DNA of 64,000 bases from positions 62,001-126,000 of the forward strand of contig JAQSWQ010000002.1 of NCBI GenBank assembly GCA_029266525.1, written 5' to 3'. The translations under genes and the position numbers were made by a program. The notes below the pieces were generated by a model. The model did no database searches. It was not told where the DNA came from and was given only the letters and a program-made list of their open reading frames with translations. Origin of the DNA: Microvirga sp. GTDB taxonomy: Bacteria > Pseudomonadota > Alphaproteobacteria > Rhizobiales > Beijerinckiaceae. Positions 51,920-59,643 of the stretch are shown piece by piece (the stretch's first letter is position 1; the number at the start of each line of letters is the position of its first letter).

Positions 51920-53141
51920 GAGCTTCTTCGGCGCGGGCGGCGTCCACCAGATGCCGCCTGACCCGGCGGGGGACTGGCACACCTGGCTCCTCCTCGGCGG
52001 GCGCGGCGCCGGCAAGACGCGGGCCGGCGCCGAATGGGTCACGGGCCTTGTCGGCGGCGTGATCGGCATCGCGGCGCGGCCGGTCGGGCGCATCGCGCTG
52101 GTCGGCGAGACCTTTGCCGACGTGCGCGACGTGATGATCGACGGGCCTTCCGGCTTGCGCGCGGTGGCGCCCGCGGGCGAGCGTCCGCAGTGGAAGCCCA
52201 CCCTGCGCCGGCTCGAATGGCGAAACGGCGCGCTCGCCCACGCCTTCTCGGCCGAGGACCCCGACTCGTTGCGCGGGCCGCAGTTCGAGGCGGCGTGGTG
52301 CGACGAGCTCGGCAAATGGCGCTACGCCGACGAGACCTGGGACATGCTGCAGTTCGGGCTGCGGCTCGGCGCGCGTCCGCGCCAGGCCGTCACCACCACG
52401 CCGCGGCGCATCCCGCTGATCCGCCGGCTGATCGACGCGCCTGGGGTCGTGACGACCAAGGCGCGCACGGCCGACAACGCCGCAAACCTCGCGCCGTCGT
52501 TCCTCGCGCAAGTCACGGCGATGTATGGCGGCACGCGGCTCGGGCGCCAGGAGCTCGATGGCGAGCTGATCGAGGACCGCGCCGACGCGCTGTGGCAGCG
52601 CGAGGCGATCGAGAGGGCGCGGGTCGTGGCCGCGCCGGCGCTCAGGCGCATCGTGGTCGCGGTCGATCCGCCCGCCACCTCAGGGCGAGATGCCGGCGCC
52701 TGCGGCATCGTCGCGGCGGGCGTCGACGCAGCGGGCCTCGGCTATGTGCTCGCCGACGCGAGCGTCGCGCGCGCCGCGCCGGAGATTTGGGCGGCGCGGG
52801 CGCTCGCGCTCTACCGGAGCCTCGAGGCCGACGCGCTTATCGCCGAGGTCAACCAGGGCGGCGAGATGGTCGCGGCGGTGCTGCGCCTCCTCGACCCGAG
52901 CGTGCCGGTCACGACCGTGGTCGCGACCCGCGGCAAGCACGCCCGCGCCGAGCCGGTCTCGGCCCTCTACGCGCAAGGCCGCGTGCGCCATGTCGGCGCC
53001 TTACCCGAGCTCGAGGACGAGATGTGCGATTTCGGACCGGCGGGCCTGTCGAACGGCCGCTCGCCCGACCGGCTCGACGCGCTGGTGTGGGCGCTGACCC
53101 ACCTGATGCTGGGCGCGGCGCCGCGGGTGCGGGCGCTGTAG
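51771..53141 (+). CDS. Terminase large subunit (GTA gp2-like DNA-packaging ATPase/nuclease)
   Basis: 456 residues. ATPase: Walker A LLLGGRGAGKTRAGAEWV (GxxGxGKT, about residues 76-83) and Walker B-like FEAAWCDELGKW (DE). C-terminal RNase H-like nuclease acidic residues are IVVAVDPPATSGRDAG, ADALIAEVNQGGEMV and SPDRLDALVWALTHL. These match the gene-transfer-agent terminase used to package random genomic DNA in alphaproteobacteria. The start is uncertain because ~149 bp overlap the upstream gene; a later start near 51899 would keep the ATPase intact. No other GTA genes lie nearby, so it is an orphan. Confidence 0.85.
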   Translation: MITSPDPPLSRTPTLSWRRSRAALQILASQGRLTERLADLPPPMQRRLLESFFGAGGVHQMPPDPAGDWHTWLLLGGRGAGKTRAGAEWVTGLVGGVIGIAARPVGRIALVGETFADVRDVMIDGPSGLRAVAPAGERPQWKPTLRRLEWRNGALAHAFSAEDPDSLRGPQFEAAWCDELGKWRYADETWDMLQFGLRLGARPRQAVTTTPRRIPLIRRLIDAPGVVTTKARTADNAANLAPSFLAQVTAMYGGTRLGRQELDGELIEDRADALWQREAIERARVVAAPALRRIVVAVDPPATSGRDAGACGIVAAGVDAAGLGYVLADASVARAAPEIWAARALALYRSLEADALIAEVNQGGEMVAAVLRLLDPSVPVTTVVATRGKHARAEPVSALYAQGRVRHVGALPELEDEMCDFGPAGLSNGRSPDRLDALVWALTHLMLGAAPRVRAL

Positions 53142-53234
53142 CGCGCACCGGCCCGAGGAGAAGCGTGCGAACCGGAACCGGCGCGCCGCGGCATGCGTTC
53201 CTTGGGTCGGAACATTTCGTGAACGAGAAGTATC

Positions 53235-53492
53235 ATGGCCCAGGCAAGGCACGCGGCGCAACGCGCCAATCCAAAGGCCGAGAACCCAAAGCAGAGCCCG
53301 GACGGGGGCTCGAACCGGCTCAAGGACCCGGACGACTGGGTCACCGGGCATGAGCCGATGACCGGTGCACAGGCGTCCTACCTCAAGACGCTGTCGGAAG
53401 AGGCGCAGGACCCAAGGGCCTTCGAGGCGGACCTCGAGAAGGCGGAGGCGTCGAAGCGCATCGATCAGCTCAAGCGCGAGACCGGCCGATAG
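53235..53492 (+). CDS. DUF3072 family protein
   Basis: 85 residues, highly charged. The core [20 protein letters not shown] and [20 protein letters not shown] is the DUF3072 signature. Function unknown. GGAAC ... GTT spaced 18 nt apart lies upstream, one base longer than the usual EcfG spacer, so stress control is only suggestive. It precedes the first parS site. Confidence 0.85.
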   Translation: MAQARHAAQRANPKAENPKQSPDGGSNRLKDPDDWVTGHEPMTGAQASYLKTLSEEAQDPRAFEADLEKAEASKRIDQLKRETGR

Positions 53493-53507
53493 GCTCCGGC
53501 TCCGGAA

Positions 53508-53523
53508 TGTTTCACGTGAAACA
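53508..53523. promoter_or_regulatory. parS centromere site 1
   Basis: TGTTTCACGTGAAACA, the exact ParB-binding palindrome, between the DUF3072 gene and mnmG. Confidence 0.95.
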
Positions 53524-53589
53524 TCGGTCTGTCCGCTCGGTTTGACCCGGCCGCCGGCGCCGCCTATCTCGGGCGGCGGAGAGCCCTTG

Positions 53590-55452
53590 ATGGACAGCTT
53601 CGACGTCATCGTGGTCGGCGGCGGGCATGCCGGCTGCGAGGCCGCCGCCGCCGCGGCGCGCATCGGCGCGCGCACCGCGCTCGTGACCCACCGCGTCGCG
53701 ACGATCGGCGCGATGTCGTGCAACCCGGCCATCGGCGGCCTCGGCAAGGGCCATCTGGTGCGCGAGATCGACGCTCTCGACGGCCTCATGGGCCGGGTCG
53801 CCGACCGCGCCGGGATCCAGTTCCGCCTGCTCAACCGCCGCAAGGGCGCGGCGGTGCGCGGGCCCCGGACCCAGGCCGACCGCAAGCTCTACGCCCGGGC
53901 CATGCAGGCGGAGATCGCCGGAACCGCGAACCTCACCGTGATCGAAGGCGAAGCCGACGACCTCCTGGTCGATCGCCGGCGCGCGGCCGGCGTCGCCATG
54001 GCCGGCGGCCGCCGGCTCTCGGCTGCCGCGACCGTCCTGACCACCGGCACGTTCCTGCGCGGGCTCATCCATATCGGGGAGAGGAAGATTCCGGCCGGGC
54101 GGGTCGGCGAACAGCCGGCGCTCGGGCTCTCGGCGACGCTCGATCGCTTCGGCCTGGCGCTCGGCCGGCTCAAGACCGGCACGCCGCCGCGCCTCGACGG
54201 CCGCACCATCGATTGGGCAGGCGTCGACAAGCAGGCGGCGGACGAGGAGCCGGTGGCGTTCTCGGCGCTCACCGTTCGGATCGATACGCCGCAGATCGAA
54301 TGCGGCATCACCCGGACCACGGCCGCGGTGCACGATCTGATCCGGGCGAACCTCCACCGGGCACCGATGTATTCGGGCGGCATCCACGGGCGCGGCCCGC
54401 GCTACTGCCCGTCGATCGAGGACAAGGTGGTGCGGTTCGGCGACCGCGACGGCCATCAGATCTTCCTCGAACCCGAGGGCCTCGACAACCCGACCGTCTA
54501 TCCGAACGGCATCTCGACCTCGCTGCCCGAGGAGGTCCAGCGCGCGATCCTGCGGTCGATCCCGGGGCTCGAAGGCGCCGCCATGCTGCGGCCCGGCTAC
54601 GCCATCGAGTATGATTACGTCGATCCGCGCGAGCTTCATGCCACGCTCGAGACGAAGCGCCTGCCGGGCCTCTTCCTGGCCGGCCAGATCAACGGCACCA
54701 CCGGCTATGAGGAAGCCGCGGCGCAAGGGCTCGCGGCTGGCGTCAACGCGGCGCTCGCCGCCTCGGGGGCCGAGGCGACCACCTTCGATCGGGCGGCATC
54801 CTACATCGGCGTGCTGATCGACGATCTCGTCACGCGCGGGGTGAGCGAGCCCTACCGGATGTTCACCTCGCGCTCCGAGTACCGCCTCAGCCTGCGCATC
54901 GACAACGCCGACGAGCGGCTGACCCCGAAGGGTATGGCGCTGGGCTGCGTCGGCCGGCGGCGGGCGGAGGCTTTCGCCGCCTCGCAGGAGCGGCTCGAGG
55001 CGGCCCGCGGCCGGCTTTGCGGCCTGACCCTGACCCCGAACCAGGGCGCCCGGTACGGCATCGCCTTGAACCGCGACGGCATTCGCCGCAACGCCCTGCA
55101 GCTGTTGTCCTTCCCGGGCATGTCGGTCGCGCGGCTCGCCCAGGTTTGGCCGGAGCTCGGGAGCTGGCCGGCGGCGCTGCGCGAGCGACTCGAGACCGAT
55201 GCGACCTATTCGGTGTATCTCGACCGCCAGAATGCCGACATTGCCGCCTACCGGCGCGATGAGGCGGTCGAATTGTCAGGCGGCATCGATTTCGGCACGC
55301 TGCCGGGGCTCTCGAACGAGATCCGCAGCAAGCTCGACCTCGTGAAGCCGCGGACGCTCGGGCAGGCCGCCCGGATCGAAGGCATGACCCCGGCGGCGAT
55401 CACGCTCCTCGCCGCTCACGCCAAGCGGAGGCGGCCCGAGGTCTCCGGCTGA
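53590..55452 (+). CDS. mnmG: tRNA uridine-5-carboxymethylaminomethyl modification enzyme MnmG (GidA)
   Basis: 620 residues from ATG at 53590; upstream in-frame sequence contains parS and is not part of the protein. FAD/NADH enzyme that with MnmE installs carboxymethylaminomethyl at wobble U34 of several tRNAs. Seen: [20 protein letters not shown] (FAD), [55 protein letters not shown] (catalytic Cys-less segment conserved), [20 protein letters not shown], and C-terminal [20 protein letters not shown]. mnmE is not in this window. Confidence 0.95.
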   Translation: MDSFDVIVVGGGHAGCEAAAAAARIGARTALVTHRVATIGAMSCNPAIGGLGKGHLVREIDALDGLMGRVADRAGIQFRLLNRRKGAAVRGPRTQADRKLYARAMQAEIAGTANLTVIEGEADDLLVDRRRAAGVAMAGGRRLSAAATVLTTGTFLRGLIHIGERKIPAGRVGEQPALGLSATLDRFGLALGRLKTGTPPRLDGRTIDWAGVDKQAADEEPVAFSALTVRIDTPQIECGITRTTAAVHDLIRANLHRAPMYSGGIHGRGPRYCPSIEDKVVRFGDRDGHQIFLEPEGLDNPTVYPNGISTSLPEEVQRAILRSIPGLEGAAMLRPGYAIEYDYVDPRELHATLETKRLPGLFLAGQINGTTGYEEAAAQGLAAGVNAALAASGAEATTFDRAASYIGVLIDDLVTRGVSEPYRMFTSRSEYRLSLRIDNADERLTPKGMALGCVGRRRAEAFAASQERLEAARGRLCGLTLTPNQGARYGIALNRDGIRRNALQLLSFPGMSVARLAQVWPELGSWPAALRERLETDATYSVYLDRQNADIAAYRRDEAVELSGGIDFGTLPGLSNEIRSKLDLVKPRTLGQAARIEGMTPAAITLLAAHAKRRRPEVSG

Positions 55453-55464
55453 TCACCGGTGCGA

Positions 55465-55480
55465 TGTTTCACGTGAAACA
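55465..55480. promoter_or_regulatory. parS centromere site 2
   Basis: Second exact TGTTTCACGTGAAACA, between mnmG and rsmG. Confidence 0.95.
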
Positions 55481-55500
55481 TTGGGCCTGCGAGCCGCCGC

Positions 55501-56139
55501 ATGGCTGAGCCTCCCGGCCGTGCGGAGGTGGTCCGGACATACGATGTTTCACGTGAAACATCGGCGCGGCTCGACCTTCTGATCGCGGAGCTCGGGCGCT
55601 GGCAGAGGGTCAAGAACCTGGTCGGGCCGGCGACGCTCGGCGAGGTCTGGACCCGCCACATCGCCGACTCGCTGCAGCTCCTGGCGATCGAGCCGCAGGC
55701 GCTGCGCTGGCTCGACCTCGGCTCGGGCGCGGGCTTTCCGGGGCTGGTGATCGCCATCGCGCTCTCCGAGCGGCCCGGGGCCGAGGTCCATCTCGTCGAG
55801 AGCAACTCCCGCAAATGCGCCTTCCTGCGTCATGTCGGGCGCGCGACCGGAGCGCCGGCTCGCATCCACGAGCGCCGGCTGGAAACCGCCGTGGAGGAGT
55901 TCGCCGGCACGGTCGAGATCGTCACGGCGCGCGCCCTGGCGCCGCTCGCCGATCTCCTCGGCTGGACGCAAGCGCTGTTGAAAACGGGCGCCGTCGGGCT
56001 GTTCCCGAAAGGCCGCGAGGTGCAGGCTGAATTGACCGAGGCCGCCGAATCCTGGAGACTCGAAACCGATCTGATCCCGAGTCGCACCGATCCCGATGCG
56101 AGGATCGTCCGGGTCCGATCCCTCCACGAGCGCGTTTGA
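55501..56139 (+). CDS. rsmG: 16S rRNA (guanine(527)-N7)-methyltransferase
   Basis: 212 residues. SAM-binding WLDLGSGAGFPGLVIAIAL (about residues 63-81), ESNSRKCAFLRHVGRATGAP and the catalytic-region VTARALAPLADLLGWTQALL match RsmG/GidB, which methylates G527 of 16S rRNA. Codons 16-20 lie over a third parS site, which fixes the peptide VSRET at this position, as in many alphaproteobacterial RsmG proteins. The stop overlaps the parA start by one base. Confidence 0.94.
   Translation: MAEPPGRAEVVRTYDVSRETSARLDLLIAELGRWQRVKNLVGPATLGEVWTRHIADSLQLLAIEPQALRWLDLGSGAGFPGLVIAIALSERPGAEVHLVESNSRKCAFLRHVGRATGAPARIHERRLETAVEEFAGTVEIVTARALAPLADLLGWTQALLKTGAVGLFPKGREVQAELTEAAESWRLETDLIPSRTDPDARIVRVRSLHERV
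55545..55560. promoter_or_regulatory. parS centromere site 3, inside rsmG coding sequence
   Basis: Third exact TGTTTCACGTGAAACA, 80 bp from site 2 and within the first 20 codons of rsmG. Confidence 0.95.
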
Positions 56140-56990
56140 TGGATTCCTTGACCGCCGACGCCCCGACTCCGATTCCCTCCGCCGCGCCCGCCCGGCCCCG
56201 GGTCCTCGCGCTCGCGAACCAGAAGGGCGGGGTCGGCAAGACCACGACGGCGATCAATCTCGGCACCGCGCTTGCGGCGATCGGCGAGAAGGTGCTGATC
56301 CTCGACCTCGACCCCCAGGGCAATGCCTCGACCGGGCTCGGCATCGACCGCAAGAGCCGGCGGCTCTCGACCTATCACGTGCTCGCCGGGGAGGCGGAGC
56401 TCGCGAGCGTCGTCACGGAGACCGCCGTGCCGCGCCTCCATGTGGCGCCCTCGACGCTCGACCTGCTCGGCGTGGAGCTCGAGATCGCGCATGAGCGCAA
56501 TCGCGCCCATCGCCTCAAGCACGCGATCGAGCGGCTCGCCGCGCGCTCCGCCGCCGACGGTCCGTTCACCTATGTGCTGATCGATTGTCCGCCCTCGCTG
56601 AACCTCCTCACCATCAACGCGCTCACGGCCGCCGATTCGGTCCTGGTGCCGCTACAATGCGAGTTCTTCGCCCTCGAAGGCCTGAGCCAGCTGCTCAGCA
56701 CGGTCGAGCAGGTGCGGGCCTCGCTCAACCCGCGCCTCACGATCCACGGCGTCGTGCTCACCATGTTCGACCCGCGCAACAACCTTTCGGGCCAGGTCGT
56801 CGCGGATGTGCGGCAGTTCATGGGCGAGAAGGTCTACGACACCATGATCCCCCGGAACGTGCGGGTGTCGGAGGCGCCGTCGCACGGCAAGCCCGTGCTG
56901 CTCTACGACCTGAAATGCGCGGGCTCGCAGGCCTATCTGCGCCTCGCCTCCGAGATCATCCAGCGCGAGCGCGCGCTCAAGGCCGCGTGA
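56139..56990 (+). CDS. parA: Chromosome partitioning ATPase ParA (Soj)
   Basis: 283 residues. Deviant Walker A LANQKGGVGKTTTAINLGTA (about residues 26-45), ILDLDPQGNASTGLG (Walker A'), YVLIDCPPSLNLLTINAL (Walker B) and ASLNPRLTIHGVVLTMFDPR. Dynamic ATPase that moves ParB-parS complexes to segregate the chromosome origin. Directly before parB (22 bp), in the standard gid-par order. Confidence 0.95.
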   Translation: MDSLTADAPTPIPSAAPARPRVLALANQKGGVGKTTTAINLGTALAAIGEKVLILDLDPQGNASTGLGIDRKSRRLSTYHVLAGEAELASVVTETAVPRLHVAPSTLDLLGVELEIAHERNRAHRLKHAIERLAARSAADGPFTYVLIDCPPSLNLLTINALTAADSVLVPLQCEFFALEGLSQLLSTVEQVRASLNPRLTIHGVVLTMFDPRNNLSGQVVADVRQFMGEKVYDTMIPRNVRVSEAPSHGKPVLLYDLKCAGSQAYLRLASEIIQRERALKAA

Positions 56991-57012
56991 GACCGGCCGA
57001 AGAGGGGCTGCC

Positions 57013-57897
57013 ATGGCCGAAGAAGCGACCAAACTCCGCCTCGGGCGCGGCCTCGCCGCGCTGATCGGCGACGTCGGCGACGACAGCGCCGTCGTCGAGC
57101 GGGCGCGCGGCGCCCGCAAGGTGCCGGTCGAGTTCCTGCGCCCGAACCCGCGCAACCCGCGCAAGAGCTTCGGGACCGACCTCGCCGGCCTCACCGCGTC
57201 GATCCGCGAGCGCGGCATCATCCAGCCGATCGTGGTGCGGCCCCTGCCCGGGCTTCCGGACGGCTACGAGATCGTCGCCGGCGAGCGGCGCTGGCGAGCG
57301 GCCCAGATGGCCGGCCTGCACGAGGTGCCGGTGATCGTCGTCGAGATCGACGACCGCACCTCGCTCGAATACGCGGTGCTCGAGAACGTCCAGCGCAGCG
57401 ACCTCAACGCCATCGAGGAGGCCGAGGGCTACCAGCGCCTGATGGACGAGTTCCACTACACCCAGGCCGAGCTCTCGACCGTGCTCGGCAAGAGCCGGTC
57501 GCATGTCGCCAATATCCTGCGGTTGCAGTCGCTGCCGTCGGCCGTGAAGGAGCTGGTGATCGGCAACAACATCACGGCCGGGCACGCCCGCGCGCTGCTT
57601 GCCGTGCGCGATCCCGAGGCCGTGGCGAGGCGCATCGTCGAGAAGAACCTCAGCGTCCGGGAAGTCGAGGAGATCGCCCATGCCGAGCACGGCAACGCCG
57701 AGCCGCACCAGCGCATCCGCGCCACGCGGGGGAAGGATCCCGACACGAGGGCGGTCGAGCGGGCGTTGGAGGACGTGCTCGGCCTCAAGGTCTCGATCGA
57801 GCATCGCGGCAGGGGCGGCGAGCTCCGCATCAAATACGGCACGCTCGATCAGCTCGACGGCCTGTGCCGTCGCCTGAAGGAAGCCTCGGGGCGGTAG
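57013..57897 (+). CDS. parB: Chromosome partitioning protein ParB (Spo0J)
   Basis: 294 residues. N-terminal ParA-interacting basic segment (KLRLGRGLAALIGDVGDD), then CTP-binding nuclease-like domain VEFLRPNPRNPRKSFGTDL, GIIQPIVVRPLPGLPDGYEI and VAGERRWRAAQMAGLHEVPV. The HTH for parS is YTQAELSTVLGKSRSHVANI, and a C-terminal dimerisation region follows. CTP-dependent DNA clamp loaded at parS; three sites lie within 4 kb. Confidence 0.95.
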   Translation: MAEEATKLRLGRGLAALIGDVGDDSAVVERARGARKVPVEFLRPNPRNPRKSFGTDLAGLTASIRERGIIQPIVVRPLPGLPDGYEIVAGERRWRAAQMAGLHEVPVIVVEIDDRTSLEYAVLENVQRSDLNAIEEAEGYQRLMDEFHYTQAELSTVLGKSRSHVANILRLQSLPSAVKELVIGNNITAGHARALLAVRDPEAVARRIVEKNLSVREVEEIAHAEHGNAEPHQRIRATRGKDPDTRAVERALEDVLGLKVSIEHRGRGGELRIKYGTLDQLDGLCRRLKEASGR

Positions 57898-57905
57898 CCC
57901 GCAAA

Positions 57906-58086
57906 CCTCTCCCGGAGGGAGAGGTCGAGACGGCGGGAGCCGGGCGGGTGAGGGGGTGCGCCGCGGTCGGACAATCCACCAGCGGAACCAAGGCTCATCA
58001 GACGACGCCGCTTACCCCACAGCCCTTCTTACCCCTCACCCGGACGCCGCCTGTCGGCGGCGCTCGACCTCTCCCTCTGGGAGAGG
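57906..58086. repeat. 181-bp imperfect inverted-repeat element overlapping holA 3' end
   Basis: Each end is a CCTCTCCC/GGGAGAGG hairpin (57906-57924 and 58068-58086). Inside them are GTCGAG...CTCGAC and GGGTGAGGGG...CCCCTCACCC inverted pairs. This is the dispersed CTCTCCC element known from many GC-rich proteobacteria. The last ~19 codons of holA, including its stop, lie in it. Confidence 0.75.
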
Positions 58087-59090
58087 TTGGCCGCGAGGCC
58101 GAACAACGCCTCGCCGGCCACGGCCTCGGCCACCTCGGCCCGCCGGCGGCTTTCGAGCACCGCTGCCTGCAAGCCCGCCACGGCGCGGCGCAGCGCGAGC
58201 GCGGTCCAGCGCTGGAGCTGCTGCTTGATCGCGGCCTCGCGCCGGAAATGCAGCCGGAAGGAGCGCCAGGCGTCGTCGACCGAGCGCCCGGCGCCCATCT
58301 CCTCGCGCGCCGAGAGGAGCGCGATCGCATGGCGGAGCGCCGCGCCGAGAATGACCGAGGGTGAGACGCCCTCGGCCGCGAGCCGGCGATGGGCCTGGTC
58401 GAGCCGGGCGCGATCGCCGGCGAAGGCCGCGTCGACCACCGCGTCGATCGCAAGGCTCGAGACGTCGCTCATCACCGCGTCGACGTCGTCAAGCGTGACC
58501 TCGCGGCGCCCGTGGACATAGAGGGCGAGCTTGGCGATCTCGCTCCGCGTCGCGAGGCGGTCGCCGCCGAGGCTCGCGATCACCGCGTCGCGCGCCTCGC
58601 GGCCGATCGAGAGGCCGGCGGCCCTCAGCGTCTCGTCGACCACCGTACCGAGCTCCCTCGCCGCATCGCCGAAGCACGGCATGGCCAGCGCCTTCGGCGA
58701 GCGTTCGCACAGCGTGCGCAGAGGCGAGGATTTGGCGAGATCGCCAGCCTCGATCAAGACCAGCGTGTCCTGGAGCGGCATCTCGAGGACCGGAGCGAGC
58801 GCCGGCGCGAGGTTGCGCGACGTCGGTTTCACCCAGATCGCCCGGCGCGAGCCAAAGAGGCCGATCGTGCCGGCCTCGTCGGCGAGGCGGGCCGGATCGT
58901 TCGCCACCGCCTCGCCGTCGATACGGATGAGCTGGAAAGGGTCGGAGGGATCGTCGACGGCGCGCTCGGCCGTCGCCTTCGCCCGCTCGGCGACGAGCCC
59001 AGTGTCGGGCCCATAGAACAAAACGGAAACGGTAGGTGGGCCGAGGCGCCTGAGCGCGCCGTCGACCTCGGCCGCCTTGACCGCGGTCAT
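58029..59090 (-). CDS. holA: DNA polymerase III subunit delta
   Basis: 353 residues from ATG at 59090; the open frame extends upstream only as antisense through lptE and leuS. Clamp-loader delta subunit that opens the beta clamp. Seen: SVLFYGPDTGLVAERAKATA, RAIWVKPTSRNLAPALAPVL, DTLVLIEAGDLAKSSPLRTL, SLGGDRLATRSEIAKLALYV, and a collar domain with SVDDAWRSFRLHFRREAAIK. The final NLSQRERSSAADRRRPGEG is encoded by the flanking repeat element, a replacement or extension of the normal C-terminus. Confidence 0.92.
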   Translation of the reverse strand: MTAVKAAEVDGALRRLGPPTVSVLFYGPDTGLVAERAKATAERAVDDPSDPFQLIRIDGEAVANDPARLADEAGTIGLFGSRRAIWVKPTSRNLAPALAPVLEMPLQDTLVLIEAGDLAKSSPLRTLCERSPKALAMPCFGDAARELGTVVDETLRAAGLSIGREARDAVIASLGGDRLATRSEIAKLALYVHGRREVTLDDVDAVMSDVSSLAIDAVVDAAFAGDRARLDQAHRRLAAEGVSPSVILGAALRHAIALLSAREEMGAGRSVDDAWRSFRLHFRREAAIKQQLQRWTALALRRAVAGLQAAVLESRRRAEVAEAVAGEALFGLAANLSQRERSSAADRRRPGEG

Positions 59091-59100
59091 CGCTCCGGCG

Positions 59101-59643
59101 TCAGGATTTCGAGACGAGCGCCGCCGCGAGACGCGTCTTGATCTGCTCGGAAACCAGCTTCGCGGCCCGGATCTCCGCGTCGCGCGCGGCGCGCACGCCG
59201 GCAAAGCGCTGGGCCGAGCGCTCGTAGCTCGCCGATGCGCTGGCGGTGCCCCTGGTGATGGTCTGCGAGCCGTCCCAATTGGTGAGCGTGTACTCGGCAT
59301 CGACATTGAGCGTGCTCGACAAGGACCGGCCGGTGACGCTGTCGACGATCGCGCCGCCGATATGGTCGCGGGCGATGATCGAGAGCTTGTAGCGCTTCGG
59401 CGGCGGCGTCCCGGAGCCGTCGAGGTCGAACACGAGCTCGCTCCGGAGCTGGTGCGCGATATGCGCCTTGTTGACCGTGGTCCGCACCTTCTCGACCTCG
59501 ATCTGCGCGAGCACGGTCTGCAGCCGCTCGCCGGAGGCGGTCGGGCCGTAAAGCGGGCGCAGGCAGCCCGAGGTTGCCCACGCGACGAGCGCCGCGAGGA
59601 GGAGCTTTGCGCCGCGCCCGGCGGATCCCTTAAGCGACCACAT
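59101..59643 (-). CDS. lptE: LPS assembly lipoprotein LptE
   Basis: 180 residues. Lipobox WATSGC near residue 27 and the diagnostic mature start [20 protein letters not shown], followed by [20 protein letters not shown] and [20 protein letters not shown]. LptE plugs the LptD barrel that inserts lipopolysaccharide in the outer membrane. The gene overlaps leuS by 14 bp and is 10 bp from holA, as in most alphaproteobacteria. Confidence 0.9.
   Translation of the reverse strand: MWSLKGSAGRGAKLLLAALVAWATSGCLRPLYGPTASGERLQTVLAQIEVEKVRTTVNKAHIAHQLRSELVFDLDGSGTPPPKRYKLSIIARDHIGGAIVDSVTGRSLSSTLNVDAEYTLTNWDGSQTITRGTASASASYERSAQRFAGVRAARDAEIRAAKLVSEQIKTRLAAALVSKS

Noticed and set aside
53174-53199. EcfG promoter before the DUF3072 gene
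   Set aside because: GGAAC and GTT are present but 18 nt apart, outside the usual 16-17; left as suggestive only.
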